Shown: positions 10,461 to 22,130 of the stretch, in pieces
How positions within the stretch are numbered: position 1 is the first letter of the stretch
Layout of the letters: every line of letters begins with the position of its first letter
Source of the DNA: Canna indica
Lineage: Eukaryota > Streptophyta > Magnoliopsida > Zingiberales > Cannaceae
NCBI GenBank assembly: GCA_034359265.1
Contig: CP136898.1
Location: forward strand, 41,315,501-41,379,500
Direction: 5' to 3'
DNA: 64,000 nt
Made by a program: the position numbers and the translations under genes
Notes under the pieces: generated by a model
What the model saw: only the letters and a program-made list of their open reading frames with translations
Told to the model about the DNA's origin: nothing
Database searches by the model: none

Positions 10461-11857
10461 TGTTGGCTTTAGGTTTTCAACCTTAGCCTTAATCTCGATC
10501 ATGATGGTTTTGATGATAACAAACATGGAACTAATGATTTCATTGAGAATATATTTCAGGTTCCATATCGACTAGCGTTCGATGTCCTCGATCGGATAAA
10601 TCAAAGAAATCACAAAATCGGAAGGACATTGATTGTCACCCTCGGGTCCATCGTGAAACTTATCGAAGATCGACGAGTGCACCAAAGTCGCTTGGACGAG
10701 TCCAAAGATCAAGTCAAAAGCTCTCCAAGACGATGCTCGTTGAAAGCCGAAACCCAGAAATGAAGCGCGGAAGAAATAGGGTGAAGAAATAACATTCAAC
10801 CTAGGTTCGGTCGATCGACCGAAGGTAAAGAAAGTAACATAGCTACTTCGGTCGACCGAGCGATCGACCGATGGAAGCCCAAAATGGGCAGTAGCTCGGG
10901 CGGTCGACCCGTCGGTCGACCGACCTGCTGATATCCGTGACGAAAGATCGCATCGGTCGACCGATGGGTCGACCGAATGGAGAAAGAAATTGGTCGAGGC
11001 TGGCTGTCAACCAAGTGGTCGACCGACCTGCGTATAAGCCGAAGACGCAATCGCATCGGTCGACCGACGGGTCGACCGAAGATCGTGGATCTCACGATCT
11101 GCGTCTGGCGGTCGACCAATCGGTCGACCAACCATAGGGAAAGCTGCAGCGGTCGACCATTCGATCAACCGATGCTTCGACCGACGGTCGATAACGAATA
11201 GTTTTCTACTCGTTGAACAGTTGTTTCTTCGCGAGGGTATAAATACACCCTCAGATACTTCATTTAATCTTCTTCTCCCAATCTTACAGTGATCATTGAG
11301 CATTCTAAGGGAGATTTAAAGCCTTCCAAGGAGTAATCGCGCGCGCTCTACTTCTCCAGCGAGTTCCACTTCAAGCGCAAGTTCTTCCTCAACTCGAGAA
11401 TTAAATCGAGCAGTTCGTCTTGACGAGTTGGAGGCATTGAAGGCTTGAGAAGAGCACTAATGCTTGGTTTATCCTTTAGCTCTTTTCAATTGTAAGTATC
11501 ACACTGAGGAAGGTGGGATACTTCCGGGTGTGGAAGTGCCTTCGGTGTGAGAGCGAAGACTTTCCGGTGTAAAGTCCTCTTTGTAAGGGAAATGATATAA
11601 TCTAGTAAACTTAGTTTGGAAATCCTAAGTGGGGTGCTTAGGTAGTGGAGTAGGCATTGGGGCCGAACCACTATAAATCTTGTGTTTGCGTTGATTTAAA
11701 TTGTTTGTGCTATATTGCTTTATTTTGCTTCCGCATTTAAATGGCATAAGTGCATCTTGCCAAATCAAATCAAGAAATGATTAAAAGTGAATTTAGGTGA
11801 ATCGTATAATAAACACACTATTCACCCCCCCCCTCTAGTGTCGCCATTTCGCCTTCA
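10461..11857 (+). repeat. 5' LTR of element B (subfamily I)
   Basis: It starts TGTTGGCTTTAGG and ends ATTTCGCCTTCA, 1397 bases. GTCGACCGA-type palindromes crowd 10800-11190 and a hairpin TATA box lies at 11233-11252. Compared with the 3' LTR it lacks a stretch of about 190 bases after 11493 and one copy of a 105-base repeat. Confidence 0.92.
11233..11252 (+). promoter_or_regulatory. TATA box hairpin of element B 5' LTR
   Basis: GAGGGTATAAATACACCCTC, identical to 623-642 and 18211-18230. As this is the 5' LTR, it is the copy that would drive transcription of the element. Confidence 0.6.
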
Positions 11858-11859
11858 AT

Positions 11860-11871
11860 TGGAATCAGAGC
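11860..11871 (+). promoter_or_regulatory. Primer-binding site of element B
   Basis: TGGAATCAGAGC, one change from the initiator-tRNA-Met site TGGTATCAGAGC; it starts two bases after the LTR end. Confidence 0.8.
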
Positions 11872-11887
11872 GGGTTCGTAGCTTGAG

Positions 11888-12703
11888 GGCCTGTTTGGTT
11901 AGCGAAACCAAGTCTGTTTTCATGATTTCAGTTTCACTGAAACCAAAACTGCTTACGAAAACGTGTTTGGTTTAGTATTTTCGTGAAATCGAATCGAAAC
12001 CAGAATGAAAACGAAACCAGTTTTCTTAATAAAAATGAAAACAACAGAATGTTGTTTTTTGTGGTTTCGAGACTGTCGGTTTCGTTATCAAAAATGCTGT
12101 GACAACTTTGTAATTATAAATATTTTTTATAAAATTAATTAATTTAAAAATAAATCAAACTATATCGAATTTTTAAAAATAAAAATAAAAATCATCATTT
12201 TTAACTCAAATTTTTATCTTAAATTTATAAAATAATTAAACCAATTTATATCTAATTGACTCAAACCCAAATTTTAAATAACTCAATTTTCTTAAAGTTG
12301 GTCTATTTATAATTTAATCAAACCTAATTTTAGATCATTGGACTTATTTTTTTTTTGAAATTTTATAATAACTATTAATTAAATTTTATATCTAATTGAA
12401 CAAAAAAATCTTAAATTACCAATAACTTAATTAATTAAATCATTTAAATATTTTGTAACCATATTAACAAATATTTAATTTTGTAAACTAACTAAACATT
12501 TAATTACTACTAAAAATGTTCAAGGAAAATTAATATTATTTTTTATAATCAAATAAATATTTACTGGTTTCAACTAACTAAAACTGATGTTGTTTTTATT
12601 AACCAAACGCGTTTTCAGAAAACTGAAAACTAGAAACCAAAACCAAGTTTTCAGTTTCACTGAAACCAAACCAGAAAATAAATTTCGCTAACCAAACAGC
12701 ACC
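11888..12703. mobile_element. Inverted-repeat DNA transposon (MITE-like) in the leader of element B
   Basis: The ends are GGCCTGTTTGGTTAGCGAAA on the left and, complemented, GGTGCTGTTTGGTTAGCGAAA minus its last base on the right. TGAG occurs on both sides (11884-11887, 12704-12707), suggesting a short 3-4 bp duplication. The inner sequence is very AT-rich, with a subterminal CAGTTTCACTGAAACC repeated near both ends in the same family of palindromes. There is no coding sequence. The superfamily is uncertain, because the duplication is neither TTA nor 8 bp. Confidence 0.75.
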
Positions 12704-12745
12704 TGAGATTTCACCATCTCGTCTACACCTAGTCTCGATCTTGAA

Positions 12746-14159
12746 ATGGCTCTAGAGTCGGTAGCGTCTAGACCTCCTAGGTTCGATGAGTTAAACTTTG
12801 GTCTTTGGAAAGGAAGAATGTATACATTCTTAAAGACTCAAGGTTTATGTGTTTTTGATATGATAAAATCAAAATACATAGAACCTAAGGAAAAAATAGA
12901 TGCATGGACCCAAGAACACATTAGCATGTTTGAGTTAAATGCTAAAGCTACAAATTGTTTATTTTGTTCTTTGGATGATAAGATTTTTTAAAAGATCATG
13001 CATTGCACTTCCGCTTTCGATATTTGGGCTACTTTAAATATGTTTTATAATTATGCAAAAACCGAAGAGCTCAAAACATTTGATGAGGGGGGTGATGACA
13101 ATTGTCATCCTCCAAATACTAACGTGGTTTTTGAAGCCCACAGTGTCTCTAGTCATAAGAGCACAAGAAATCGGAAAAGGAATGTGGTTTGCTATATGTG
13201 CAAAGAAAAAGGGCATGTTAGGAAAAATTGCCCTTCTATGAAGAACAAGGCAAAGAAGAGGTCAAGCGCTTCCACATCATCATCATATTCGAATGAAGCA
13301 TCCTCTTCTCATGGCTATGAAGAAAATTCAAAAGATTGACTCATGAATACTAATGATGAGGTACACTCTTCTTCCTCTAGTCATAATAACAAAAAGTGTA
13401 GTACTAATTCATCTAATTCTCATGATATGCTTTATGATGAATTGATGGATGAATATAAAATCATGTATGCCTTGCTTGTTAAAAAAAAATAAAGAAAACA
13501 AAAATTTGAAGAAAGAAAACTCAAATCTTAGCTCTCAATTACATGATGCGAAATTAGAAAATGAGAAGCTAAGAATTAGTGTCAACAATCCATGCCATGA
13601 TACTTAATTTGAGTATTGACACTAAGGATTTGAGAAATGAAAATGACATATTGAAGAATGAAAATAGCATGTTGAAAACTCAATTGCATGTTATTCATAA
13701 ATCAATGAATGATTTGAAAAATGAGGTTGTTTTTCTAAATAAGAAACTCAATAATCTATCTAGCAATTCATCGTCTAAGAATTCTAGAAATACAAATGTT
13801 TCTTTCAAGAATGCTTATGCACATCATGCTTCTCATATAAACCATTTTATTATTAAACCTCATGCTCAAAAGAAAAATAATTTGTCTAAGAATGCTCATA
13901 CTCATCTTGTTTCACATGATAAGTATTCTAAAGATAAATCTCAATCCATGAAAAGAAAAAGTTGCATGAACATTGTTTTTGTTGTGGTATTTATGGCCAC
14001 ACAATCCATGATTGTGCATTTAAAAAGAATCCAAGTGTTGCTAAGATACTTTGGATACATAGGCCAACTAACCCCCAAGGACCCAAAGCCATTTGGGTAC
14101 CAAAAATTTCATGTTCTATTGTAGGGGTTATTGTAGGGGGAGCTTCCACACAAGGGTGA
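12746..14159 (+). pseudogene. Element B gag-like protein with two zinc knuckles
   Basis: The frame opens with MALESVASRPPRFDELNFGL, the UBN2-type start also seen in C and A, and runs to a stop at about 12989. It resumes at 12998 (FDIWATLNMFY) and contains zinc knuckle 1, CYMCKEKGHVRKNC (CX2CX4HX4C intact), at about 13190. After a stop near 13338 comes an acidic/serine linker, then a coiled coil (13579-13770) and zinc knuckle 2, CFCCGIYGHTIHDC, also CX2CX4HX4C, at about 13968-14010. The end has AIWVPK near 14090. Three or more breaks mean that this copy makes no full protein. It would package RNA in the virus-like particle; that role is known for Copia gag generally. Confidence 0.82.
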
Positions 14160-17100
14160 AAGATTGATGAAGAGTTGAAGTTGACCAAGGAGTTGAATGT
14201 AGAATCCTATTATGGTTGCAACTTCAAGCTTTCACGTAGACGCCTTAGGTAAAATTGACATCAAACATTTTGGTATCATCTCCTTACTTTAGCTTATTTT
14301 ATTTTAGTTGGAGATTATGATACATGTCTAATTTGAGTTGTTTTCCCCGCTCTTGCAAAAGAGTTCTTTGAAAATATTTTTGATTTTGATTTCTCGGTCT
14401 CCTCGGAGATCCCGGTGGCCTGTAATGGGCCTAAGCGACCTTGCAGTTCTAAATCGTAGGCACATTGTGGCCTTTCGGTTTTCAACCAATAGGAAGGGTT
14501 GGAGATCATATTTTTCATTTATTATCTTTGTGATCTCTTAAATTCGTTTTGGTATCACTTGATTTTATTTGAAACGAATTTGAAACCATTTAGCAAAGTA
14601 ATCTTTGATAATGAAACTTGATGTCTATCTTTGCTTTTTGGTTGAGTTAGCTTGCTAAGTAGCTAGATTTTCTCTAGAATATTAGTGTAGCTTACTTGCA
14701 AGTTATAAACATGTTAGGAAGGCTAAATAGGAAGAAAAATATTAGTTTGGCTAAATCATCATGAATAGGGTATAACCTTGATAAATTCAAAATCTAAGTG
14801 TTATACCTCATTGTTTAAGCTAAAATCATGTCTCTATACCCATGACTAGAATTGCATGTAAAATCCTTGTTTTCTCATGAGTAGGTAGAATTATGGCACT
14901 TAGGAAAACTTCAACTTGCCCTAAGTTAGAACTTGTCATTAGAGACTTTCCTTTTAAGTCCAAACTAGTTCAACTTGTTTAAGGACCTTATTTCTCATAG
15001 GTTTCACATCTTAAGATCCCTTATGATTCATTTTGATATCATGAAAAAATTTCTTTAAAATGAATCTATACTATCTAGCATAGGTTAAGGTTTTAAAATG
15101 AAACTTTGCATTGAACCTTGCTATTTAGTAAATTAGCTTGCTAGTAGTCTTATTATTTCATTATGATACTAATGAAGTCTACTTGCAAGTTAAGAATTGG
15201 AAAGCTATGCTATCTATAAGTAAATGAAAAAGAAGATAAAAAGTTGGGCAAATTTTAAAGAAAAAAGGTATGATTTTGATTTTGCAAAAATCTCTGAAAA
15301 ATAATTGAATTTTCATGTTTAATGATGTCTCTATACTCATGATGGATGTTGCATGATAAATACATGAATTTTCATGAGTAGACAATTTCATGATAACTAG
15401 GCAATTTTCATTGAATGAAATTAGGCTAGTTTGATATTTCTTATCAGAGACCTTAGTTTGAGTAAACATCAAACAAACATGTTTAGATACACGTACATAT
15501 CACAAAAGTCTAGAAAGTTAAAATTGAAAATTCATGTCTAGATGAACAATGTGATATCTATATCACTTTAGGGGACTTAAGGTTGAAAAGTTTAGTCCAA
15601 GTCAACAAACCACAATTGGTATCAATTGACTTGGATATTTCATTTTAAGTCAAAATCTTCATAAACATATTTAGAAATAGGTATGACATATTTCCATGCA
15701 CTTAGAATGACAAATTAATATGGATATAGATAAATTGACAATTGAGGTTAATTCATGCAAATCTCTTTTGAACCTTGTTGACTCAAGTCAACAAGTTGAC
15801 CTAAAGGTCTCACTTTCAATCCATATTTGAGAAACATGTTTAGATTTACTCATGTTAGGTATTCATAGGTTTAAACTTGAAAAATCATGAGTAAATGTTA
15901 AGATTAAAACTTGGCAAATTTCATGAAAACTAGTTAGTTTTGAATGAAACCATGCTAGGTTGATATCTTGACTTAAGGACAAAATTTTCATTTCAAACTT
16001 GACATATACTCTTGACATGACCATCATGTAGTGTCATGAAAGTTTGAATGAAAATTGAAAAAGTTTTAAGAAAAATTGAAATTTACAAAAATACCATTTT
16101 AACCCGCATATAGTATAATTTTTAGTTATTTTTAGAAAAATATAAAAAAATCTTTTTTAGGTGATTCTTGAAACTACACCTTCATTGAAAAATCTAGTTT
16201 CTTAAGTAAAAAGTTCAAAACATTTCATCAATAATCTAATTTATAATGAACTTTTGAAGTTGGATTTCAAAACTCAAAGTATCATCCTTAATTGAAATAT
16301 CAATCTTTCTATACTTTGATTTTTCTTCAAAAACTTCAATAAAAACTCATGTACACCATTTGGATTCTAATTCTAATATCATTCACACATTTTCATGAGT
16401 AAAATCATTTCTAGGAATGATTTTGATATTTTGGATGATAGCTAGGATCCATTTTTTATTTGAAAATAATATAGGATGAATAATGGACTTTGATTTTTAA
16501 ATTCATTTTGAGTTCAAATTTGATACATGCATTTCAAATGACTAATCAATAATTGGTATCAAAATTTTCATCCCACAATTGGTATCAAAATGAGCATTCT
16601 ATATTTGGTATCAAAAATCGTCATCCAAAATTGGTACCAAATTTTTCATTGAAAATATGGTTTATGTATAAACTTAAAAGTTTGATTTTTGAAAATTTGA
16701 AGTATAGGTTGACCTAAGTCAACAAAATACCTTTAAAAAAATTTATCTTAAGCCCTAACTTAATTCATAGACTTACATTCTCTCATGTTTAACGTCTAAA
16801 TGTCTAAGTATGAGAAAACATGAGTAGATAGCCAAATTTGATTCTTAGCATCTTCATGGTTTCACGCATACTTTGAATGGAATCATGCTAAGTTTATCAA
16901 CTCTTGAGAACATACATGATTTAATTTTGAATTGTATCTATCACTTTCTTCTATCATGTAGGAATTTTGTTTTCATATCAAATTGTTTTTCCATCCCTTT
17001 GGTTGAGATTTTCATGGTTCATGAAAAATACTCTTAGAGTCTCAACTTCATGAAAACATAATTGTGTTTCATCCGTTTGAGTAGATAGCCTCTCTTGCCC

Positions 17101-17331
17101 TTTTTTGATTGATGTCAAAAGGGGGAGATGAGTATGGATAAAGGGGGAGATGAGTATAGGTCAAAAAGGGGAGAAGTGTATAAGTAAAAGGGGTGAGGAA
17201 AATATAGGAAATCCATGCATATAGATAGGGGGAGTTTATCTCATAGATATGCATGTTGATAGGGGAGAAATCCCTAAGTTGATATCCTTATGCTTTAATG
17301 TTATATTTTCTTAAGGATGTTTGTCATCATC
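14160..17331 (+). other. Shared non-coding region of element B
   Basis: About 3.2 kb without credible genes. It contains an internal duplication: the block starting near 14520 (GATCTCTTAAATTCGTTTTGG) is repeated in diverged form from about 15010. Several AAAAGGGGGAGA-like tracts occur at 17117-17200, ahead of the true polypurine tract. Confidence 0.7.
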
Positions 17332-17345
17332 AAAAAGGGGGAGAT
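17332..17345 (+). other. Polypurine tract of element B
   Basis: AAAAAGGGGGAGAT followed by the LTR start TGTTGG at 17346. Confidence 0.85.
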
Positions 17346-18994
17346 TGTTGGCTTTAGGTTTTCAACCTTAGCCTTAATCTAGATCTTGATGGTTTTGATG
17401 ATAACAAATATGGAACTAATGATTTCATTGAGAATATGTTTCAAGCTCCATATCGACTAGCGTTCGATGTCCTCGATCGGATAAATCAGAGAAATCGCAA
17501 AATTGGAAGAACATTGATCGTCGTGCTCGGGTCTGTCACGAAACTTACCGAAGATCGACGAGTGCACCAAAGTTTCTTGGACGAGTCCAAAGATCAAGTC
17601 AAAAGCTCTCCAAGATGATGCTCATTGAAAGCCAGAACCTGAAAATGAAGCGCGGAAGAAATAGGCTGAAGAAATAACATTCAGCCTAGGTTCGATCGAC
17701 CGACCGAAGGTAAAGAAAGTAATAGAGCTACTTCGGTCGACCGATGGAAGCCCAAAATGGGCAGTAGCTCGGGCGATCGACTCGTCAGTCGACCGACCTG
17801 CTGATACCCGCGAAGAAAGATCATGTCGATCGATCGACGGGTCGACCGAATGGAGAAAGAAATTGGTCGAGGCTGGCAGTCGACCGAGTGGTCTACCGAC
17901 CTGCGTATAAGCCAAAGACGCAATCGCGTTGGTCGACCGATGGGTCGACCGAAGATCGTGGATCACGCGATCTACATCTGGCGGTCGACTAGTCAGTCGA
18001 CCAACCACAGGGAAAGCTGCAGCGGTCGAATGATCGATCGACCGATGGGTCAACCGAAGATCGCAGATCACGCGATCTGCGTCTGGCGATCGACTAGTCA
18101 GTCGACCAACCACAGGGAAAGCTGTAGCGGTCGAATGATCGATTGACCGATGCTTCGACCGGCGGTCTGTAACGGATAGTTTTCTACCAGTTGAACAGTT
18201 ATTTCTTTGCGAGGGTATAAATACACCCTCGGATACTTTATTTAATCTTCTTCTCCCAATCTTACAGTGATCATTGAGCATTCTAAGGGAGATTTAAAGC
18301 CTTCCAAGGAGTAATCGCACGCGCTCTACTTCTCCAACGAGTTCCACTTCAAGCGCAAGTTCTTCCTCAACTCGAGAATTAAATCTAGCAGTTCGTCTTG
18401 ACGAGTTGGAGGCATTGAAGGCTTGAGAAGAGCACTAATGCTTGGTTTATCCTTTAGCTCTTTTCAATTGTAATTTTACTGTTATTTTAACTGTTTGATT
18501 TGTTTGTGTGAAGACCTAGGGTGTTAGGTCTTGCTGTGTGTGAAGTGGTATCTTGGTATAAGAGTAAAGCCACTTGTGTAAACTTAGTTGTTACTAGGAT
18601 TAATTCTAGTTGTCCCTTAGGTTAAGGTGGGAAAGAGCTCTCAGTAGGAAGGCTGGATACTTCCGGGTGTGGAAGTTCCTTCGGTTGGAGAGCGAGTCTT
18701 TCCGGTGAAAAGTCCTTGTTCTAAGGGAAACTAATTAATCTAGTAAAACTTAGTTTGGAAATCTTAAGCGGGATGCTTAGGTAGTGGAGTAGGCATTGGG
18801 GCCGAACCACTATAAATCTTGTGTTTGCGTTGATTTAAATTGTTTGTGCTATATTGCTTTATTTTGCTTCCGTATTTAAATGGCATAAGTGCATCTTGCC
18901 TAATCGAATCAAGAAATGATTAAAAGTGAATTTAGGCGAATCGTATAGTAAACACACTATTCACCCCCCCTCTAGTGTCGCCATTTCGCCTTCA
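17346..18994 (+). repeat. 3' LTR of element B
   Basis: 1649 bases, TGTTGGCTTTAGG to ATTTCGCCTTCA. A tandem duplication with a period of about 105 bases covers roughly 17950-18160 and doubles a block of palindromes. A second copy of the hairpin TATA box is at 18211-18230. The two LTRs differ by these indels and scattered substitutions, so the insertion is not recent. Confidence 0.92.
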
Positions 18995-19660
18995 GGAGTT
19001 CTTCCATCTCTATGAAGCTAGCATCTTTCTCTTGGAACTCGGCCATGTCCTTGGGCTTCGCCAGGGCGATCTGGTCGGCAGAGTGTTCAGGATTTAGCCC
19101 GAATTTGATAGAGTAGAATTCGACTCGAGGGTCGAGGTTAGAGATTTTAGTCCCTATGGCCTGCAACCTGCATATGTTTTCCCTTAGGGGCTCATGTTGC
19201 CCCTGCCTGACATAGTGGAGGGTGTCCTCTGTTTTGTGGTAGACCCGCGATGTGGTGAACCGATTGAGGAAGACGCGGGAGAGGTAATCGAAGGAATGAA
19301 TAGATCTCGGTGAGAGGGAAGCAAACCGTAACAAAGTAGTTTTTCCCATGAAAGTTGGGAAAGCTCTGCAGAGTGTGGGATCGGTTGCCCCATGATAGAG
19401 CATCATGGTCTTGAACGTCGTCAAGTGAATTATGGGATCGCTCATTCCATCGTAGGGCACCAGAGTGGTGGGCAACTTGCTCTTCAATGGGAGGCGACCA
19501 TTATGTGCTCGGCGAAAGGTCCCACATCGATAGGAAGGGCGGTTTCGACCTTCCTGGCTTTGGAATCTTCCTTTATTTTCAAACGGGGGTTACTGGAGAC
19601 GTCATCATGAAGGACGAAAACCGATCTCCTCCTTTCTGAGTGATTACTTTCTTCATGCTC
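18995..19660 (-). pseudogene. Ty3/Gypsy gag, proximal part
   Basis: The open frame 19487-18995 on the minus strand contains LVPYDGMSDPIIHLTTFKTM, FLNRFTTSRVYHKTEDTLHY, REFRENI-like RENICRLQ and FQEKDASFIEMEEL, matching the retrotransposon gag domain of plant Gypsy elements (Y-DG-DP--HL--F). Upstream, 19490-19660 still shows gag-like pieces but with stops. The remainder of the gag lies at 10134-10455 beyond element B. Confidence 0.8.
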
Positions 19661-20221
19661 TGAGCGGCGGCGCTCATGGTCTGCTGGGAATTATCCCCGG
19701 GACCATGTCAGCATCTCGACTTGGGCTACTAACCATTGGTTCTCCGCTTCCAAATCATTTATCCGACATTGGGGCTCTTTAGGGGGAGGGTGGATTGGTG
19801 CTGGAGCGTCGCTCCTCGATGTTTCAGCGTCACTAGATTACGGTGGTTGCGGTCGATCATCGTTATCGGGTCGTTGTCGTTGGCGTGCGGTGGTTATTGC
19901 TTGGCTCCGGGTGGGACTCCAAGGTGTAGGTAACAGAATATGGAACTTAGGTTAACTCAGGCGTGCTTTGTCTGAATTTATTGCATGTAGAGATGATGGT
20001 GTCATCCGACAATCTCGCGATGATATTGCTCAGAATGGGTCGAGGTTGATCCTGAAGATGGCGGGCTTGTAATGGTTTATCCCTCGTAATAAGAAAAGAC
20101 ATAGATGTCCATGTATGGCCGGGTGGAGCCCCCGGGCGGTTTAGCTCGAGTTGGATTATGGGGCTCTGCTGGGTCCAATATGACCCAACCCAATAGTTCT
20201 AGTCCAATCCATTAACAATGA
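19661..20221. other. Degenerate Gypsy leader or LTR region
   Basis: This lies upstream of the Gypsy gag on the minus strand. Frames are full of stops. It may contain the leader and primer-binding region of the Gypsy element (a purine-rich AGCAGAGCCCCATAATCC on the minus strand at about 20150), but no clear LTR border was found. Confidence 0.3.
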
Positions 20222-21195
20222 GGTTTTTTACACCGGAAAGTCTCCACCTTCTCCTCGAAGGCACTATCCCACCTCACTCTCCTAAGGATATTCTAGTCCT
20301 AGATTACAAATGTGGACTTATGCCTCTACACCAAGGCAACCACCAACACTCAAGACCAAACAACCTAGGTCTTAAACAAGGTTTAAATAAGAACAAAATA
20401 TAAGTAAAAACAACAATAAAGAGCACAAATATAAAACAAACTTAGTTGATGCTTTTGCTAGCATCCTCCTAATCCTTCGAGGCCTCAAGATGATGAATCT
20501 TTGAATTAAGGAAAGCTTGAAGATAAGTAGAAGTCTCAAGAATGGTAAGATTGAGAATTAGGGTTTAAGACTCAAGGAAAGTGGCTCAATCTTTGAAGGA
20601 TAGACTTAATGAAACATTAGAGAACAATGGAGGCTGGTTTCTCAAGGTTATATAGATATGACAAAGGCATGAGCTCGAAACTAGCCGTTCAACATATTTA
20701 AAAAGATTCGTTGGGCACACCGATCGACCTCCAGCCGAATCTCGATCAACCGAGGATCGCCCGAGCTTCGACCGAACAGCTATTGGAATTTTCAGTAACA
20801 TTTCGGTCGATATCCGATCAACCGTCAGTCGATCTCCGGTCGACCGTCGGTTGAACATCGATCGATAACTTGCATTTCTTTATTCTTGTTGATTTTTTAC
20901 TCGAGTTCGGTTTCGAGTTTTTGATTAGGGTTTGGCTTTGAATAAATACATGGAAATAGGTGCTTTGAGGCCTTAGAAACTTTTTACATCAAAATCAAAA
21001 ATCTAAGCCTAGACCTAACTTCCGACTCGATCACCTCTGAAGCCATCGACACTTGAAATTTTCGTGATTTTTCGACAAACTTCGCGTGCATATCGATCAC
21101 TCAACCTAAAATCAAATACTTGATAAACTCATCAAAATATCTTTCTTATCATCAAAACCAAGATTGAGATCAAGGTTGGAAATCTTAGGCCAACA
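20222..21195 (-). repeat. Old, diverged Copia LTR, antisense
   Basis: The right end GGCCAACA at 21195 is the complement of the family LTR start. The CCGGAAAGTCTCC / CAACCTAGGTCTT phrases near 20235 and 20365 match the complement of the LTR region after the TATA box, and GATCGACC/GGTCGACC palindromes lie at 20720-20870. It is shorter and more diverged than the other copies, so it is older or from another subfamily. The LTR 3' end is missing. Confidence 0.7.
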
Positions 21196-21720
21196 TCAAT
21201 ATCATCATAGCATAACTTTTGGCATATTGATAAATCATACTCAGTCTTTTGCTGACCTTGTTTGTTTTTGCCTTAAATTCACATGTACGATGGTAGTCTG
21301 GAGTGGGGTAGCTAGATTCCTAGAGGAGGAGTGACCTGTGGCGTGCTAATTAGCTATTTTTCTTTTAGCTTAGTCTTTAGAATTGGTTGTTGAACTTTTA
21401 GTTATTGAGAACAACATGGTCGCATTGGTTATTGGCGGCACTTACTTAGTTATTTAATTGTCCTAATTGATCATTTTATTTTGGGATTCATATATCTATT
21501 CTGTTGCGAGGTGTTTTTGAATTTGTTGGTGTATTTAGTTGAATTCATGTTACGTTGTTCCTAGATGACATCTTTTATTCACAGATAATCTTTGGCGGGG
21601 GCGTAGCATGAGATTTATATTATGGGTTTTGATCTTCACTAACTGGTTGCTATTTTATGTATATAATTATTCAATTCTGAACACTGTTTTTCCATTTAGT
21701 AAACTCTGTCGATTCATTCA
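21196..21720. other. No gene seen
   Basis: AT-rich sequence ending in CTCTGTCGATTCATTCATTG. It could be the intron before the MEI2-like piece; no splice site can be assigned with confidence. Confidence 0.3.
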
Positions 21721-22130
21721 TTGGTGCTCAAGCAAACAATGGATTCATCTAAAAAGGTGAAAAAGCCTATCGAGGATATGCATGGTATGATTCGTGCGGG
21801 TATGGATGATCTCGATCTCCATGGGATTGGGGCTTCTTCACCTGATGACGAATTAAGAAGCACCTTTTTATGTGGAAAAATGGATGATCTCGACCTGAGT
21901 GGGTTGTCTAGTGAAGTAGATGGCTTGGAAGAGTATGACATTTTTGGCAGTTCAGACTTCAGAGGATATGAAATTGGATTCTGATCCTTCAGAAAACATT
22001 ACAATCGGCACGGCAAAGGCAAGCATCTCCGATGGCTTTTAAGGCAAGGGTATTAGTCTGTACAGGTATCTTTTGCAGGCAATCACCGGTAAAAGGTGTA
22101 ATATCAGAGTCAATGAATGATGTAATTAAT
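21721..22130 (+). pseudogene. MEI2-like RNA-binding protein gene fragment, broken
   Basis: The frame from 21721 contains MDDLDLSGLSSEVDGLEEYD followed by IFGSS, an arrangement seen in the N-terminal region of plant MEI2-like proteins ahead of their RNA-recognition motifs. At about 21960 the frame shifts by one: the continuing frame reads MKLDSDPSENITIGTAKAS and ISDGF, and then hits TAA where a glutamine codon would be expected, with GKGISLYRYLLQ after it. No RNA-recognition motif is present in the window. It is a 5' gene fragment lying tail to tail with the glycosyltransferase gene. The family call rests on recalled motif similarity only. Confidence 0.5.

Larger units (their letters stand above)
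10461..18994 (+). mobile_element. Element B: complete gag-only Copia element
   Basis: Both LTRs (10461-11857 and 17346-18994), a primer-binding site, a gag-like gene, a long non-coding section and a polypurine tract are present, with GGAGT duplicated on both sides. The gag is of the UBN2 type found in SIRE/Maximus-like Copia elements. No pol domains can be found, so transposition would need proteins supplied by a related element. An 816-bp inverted-repeat element interrupts its leader. The host sequence is a Gypsy gag on the opposite strand. Confidence 0.92.

Noticed and set aside
10796..11303. Open frames rich in Asp-Arg-Pro-Thr / Gly-Arg-Pro on both strands in the LTRs
   Set aside because: They are by-products of GTCGACC palindromes, which lack stop codons in several frames; they are not conserved as proteins.
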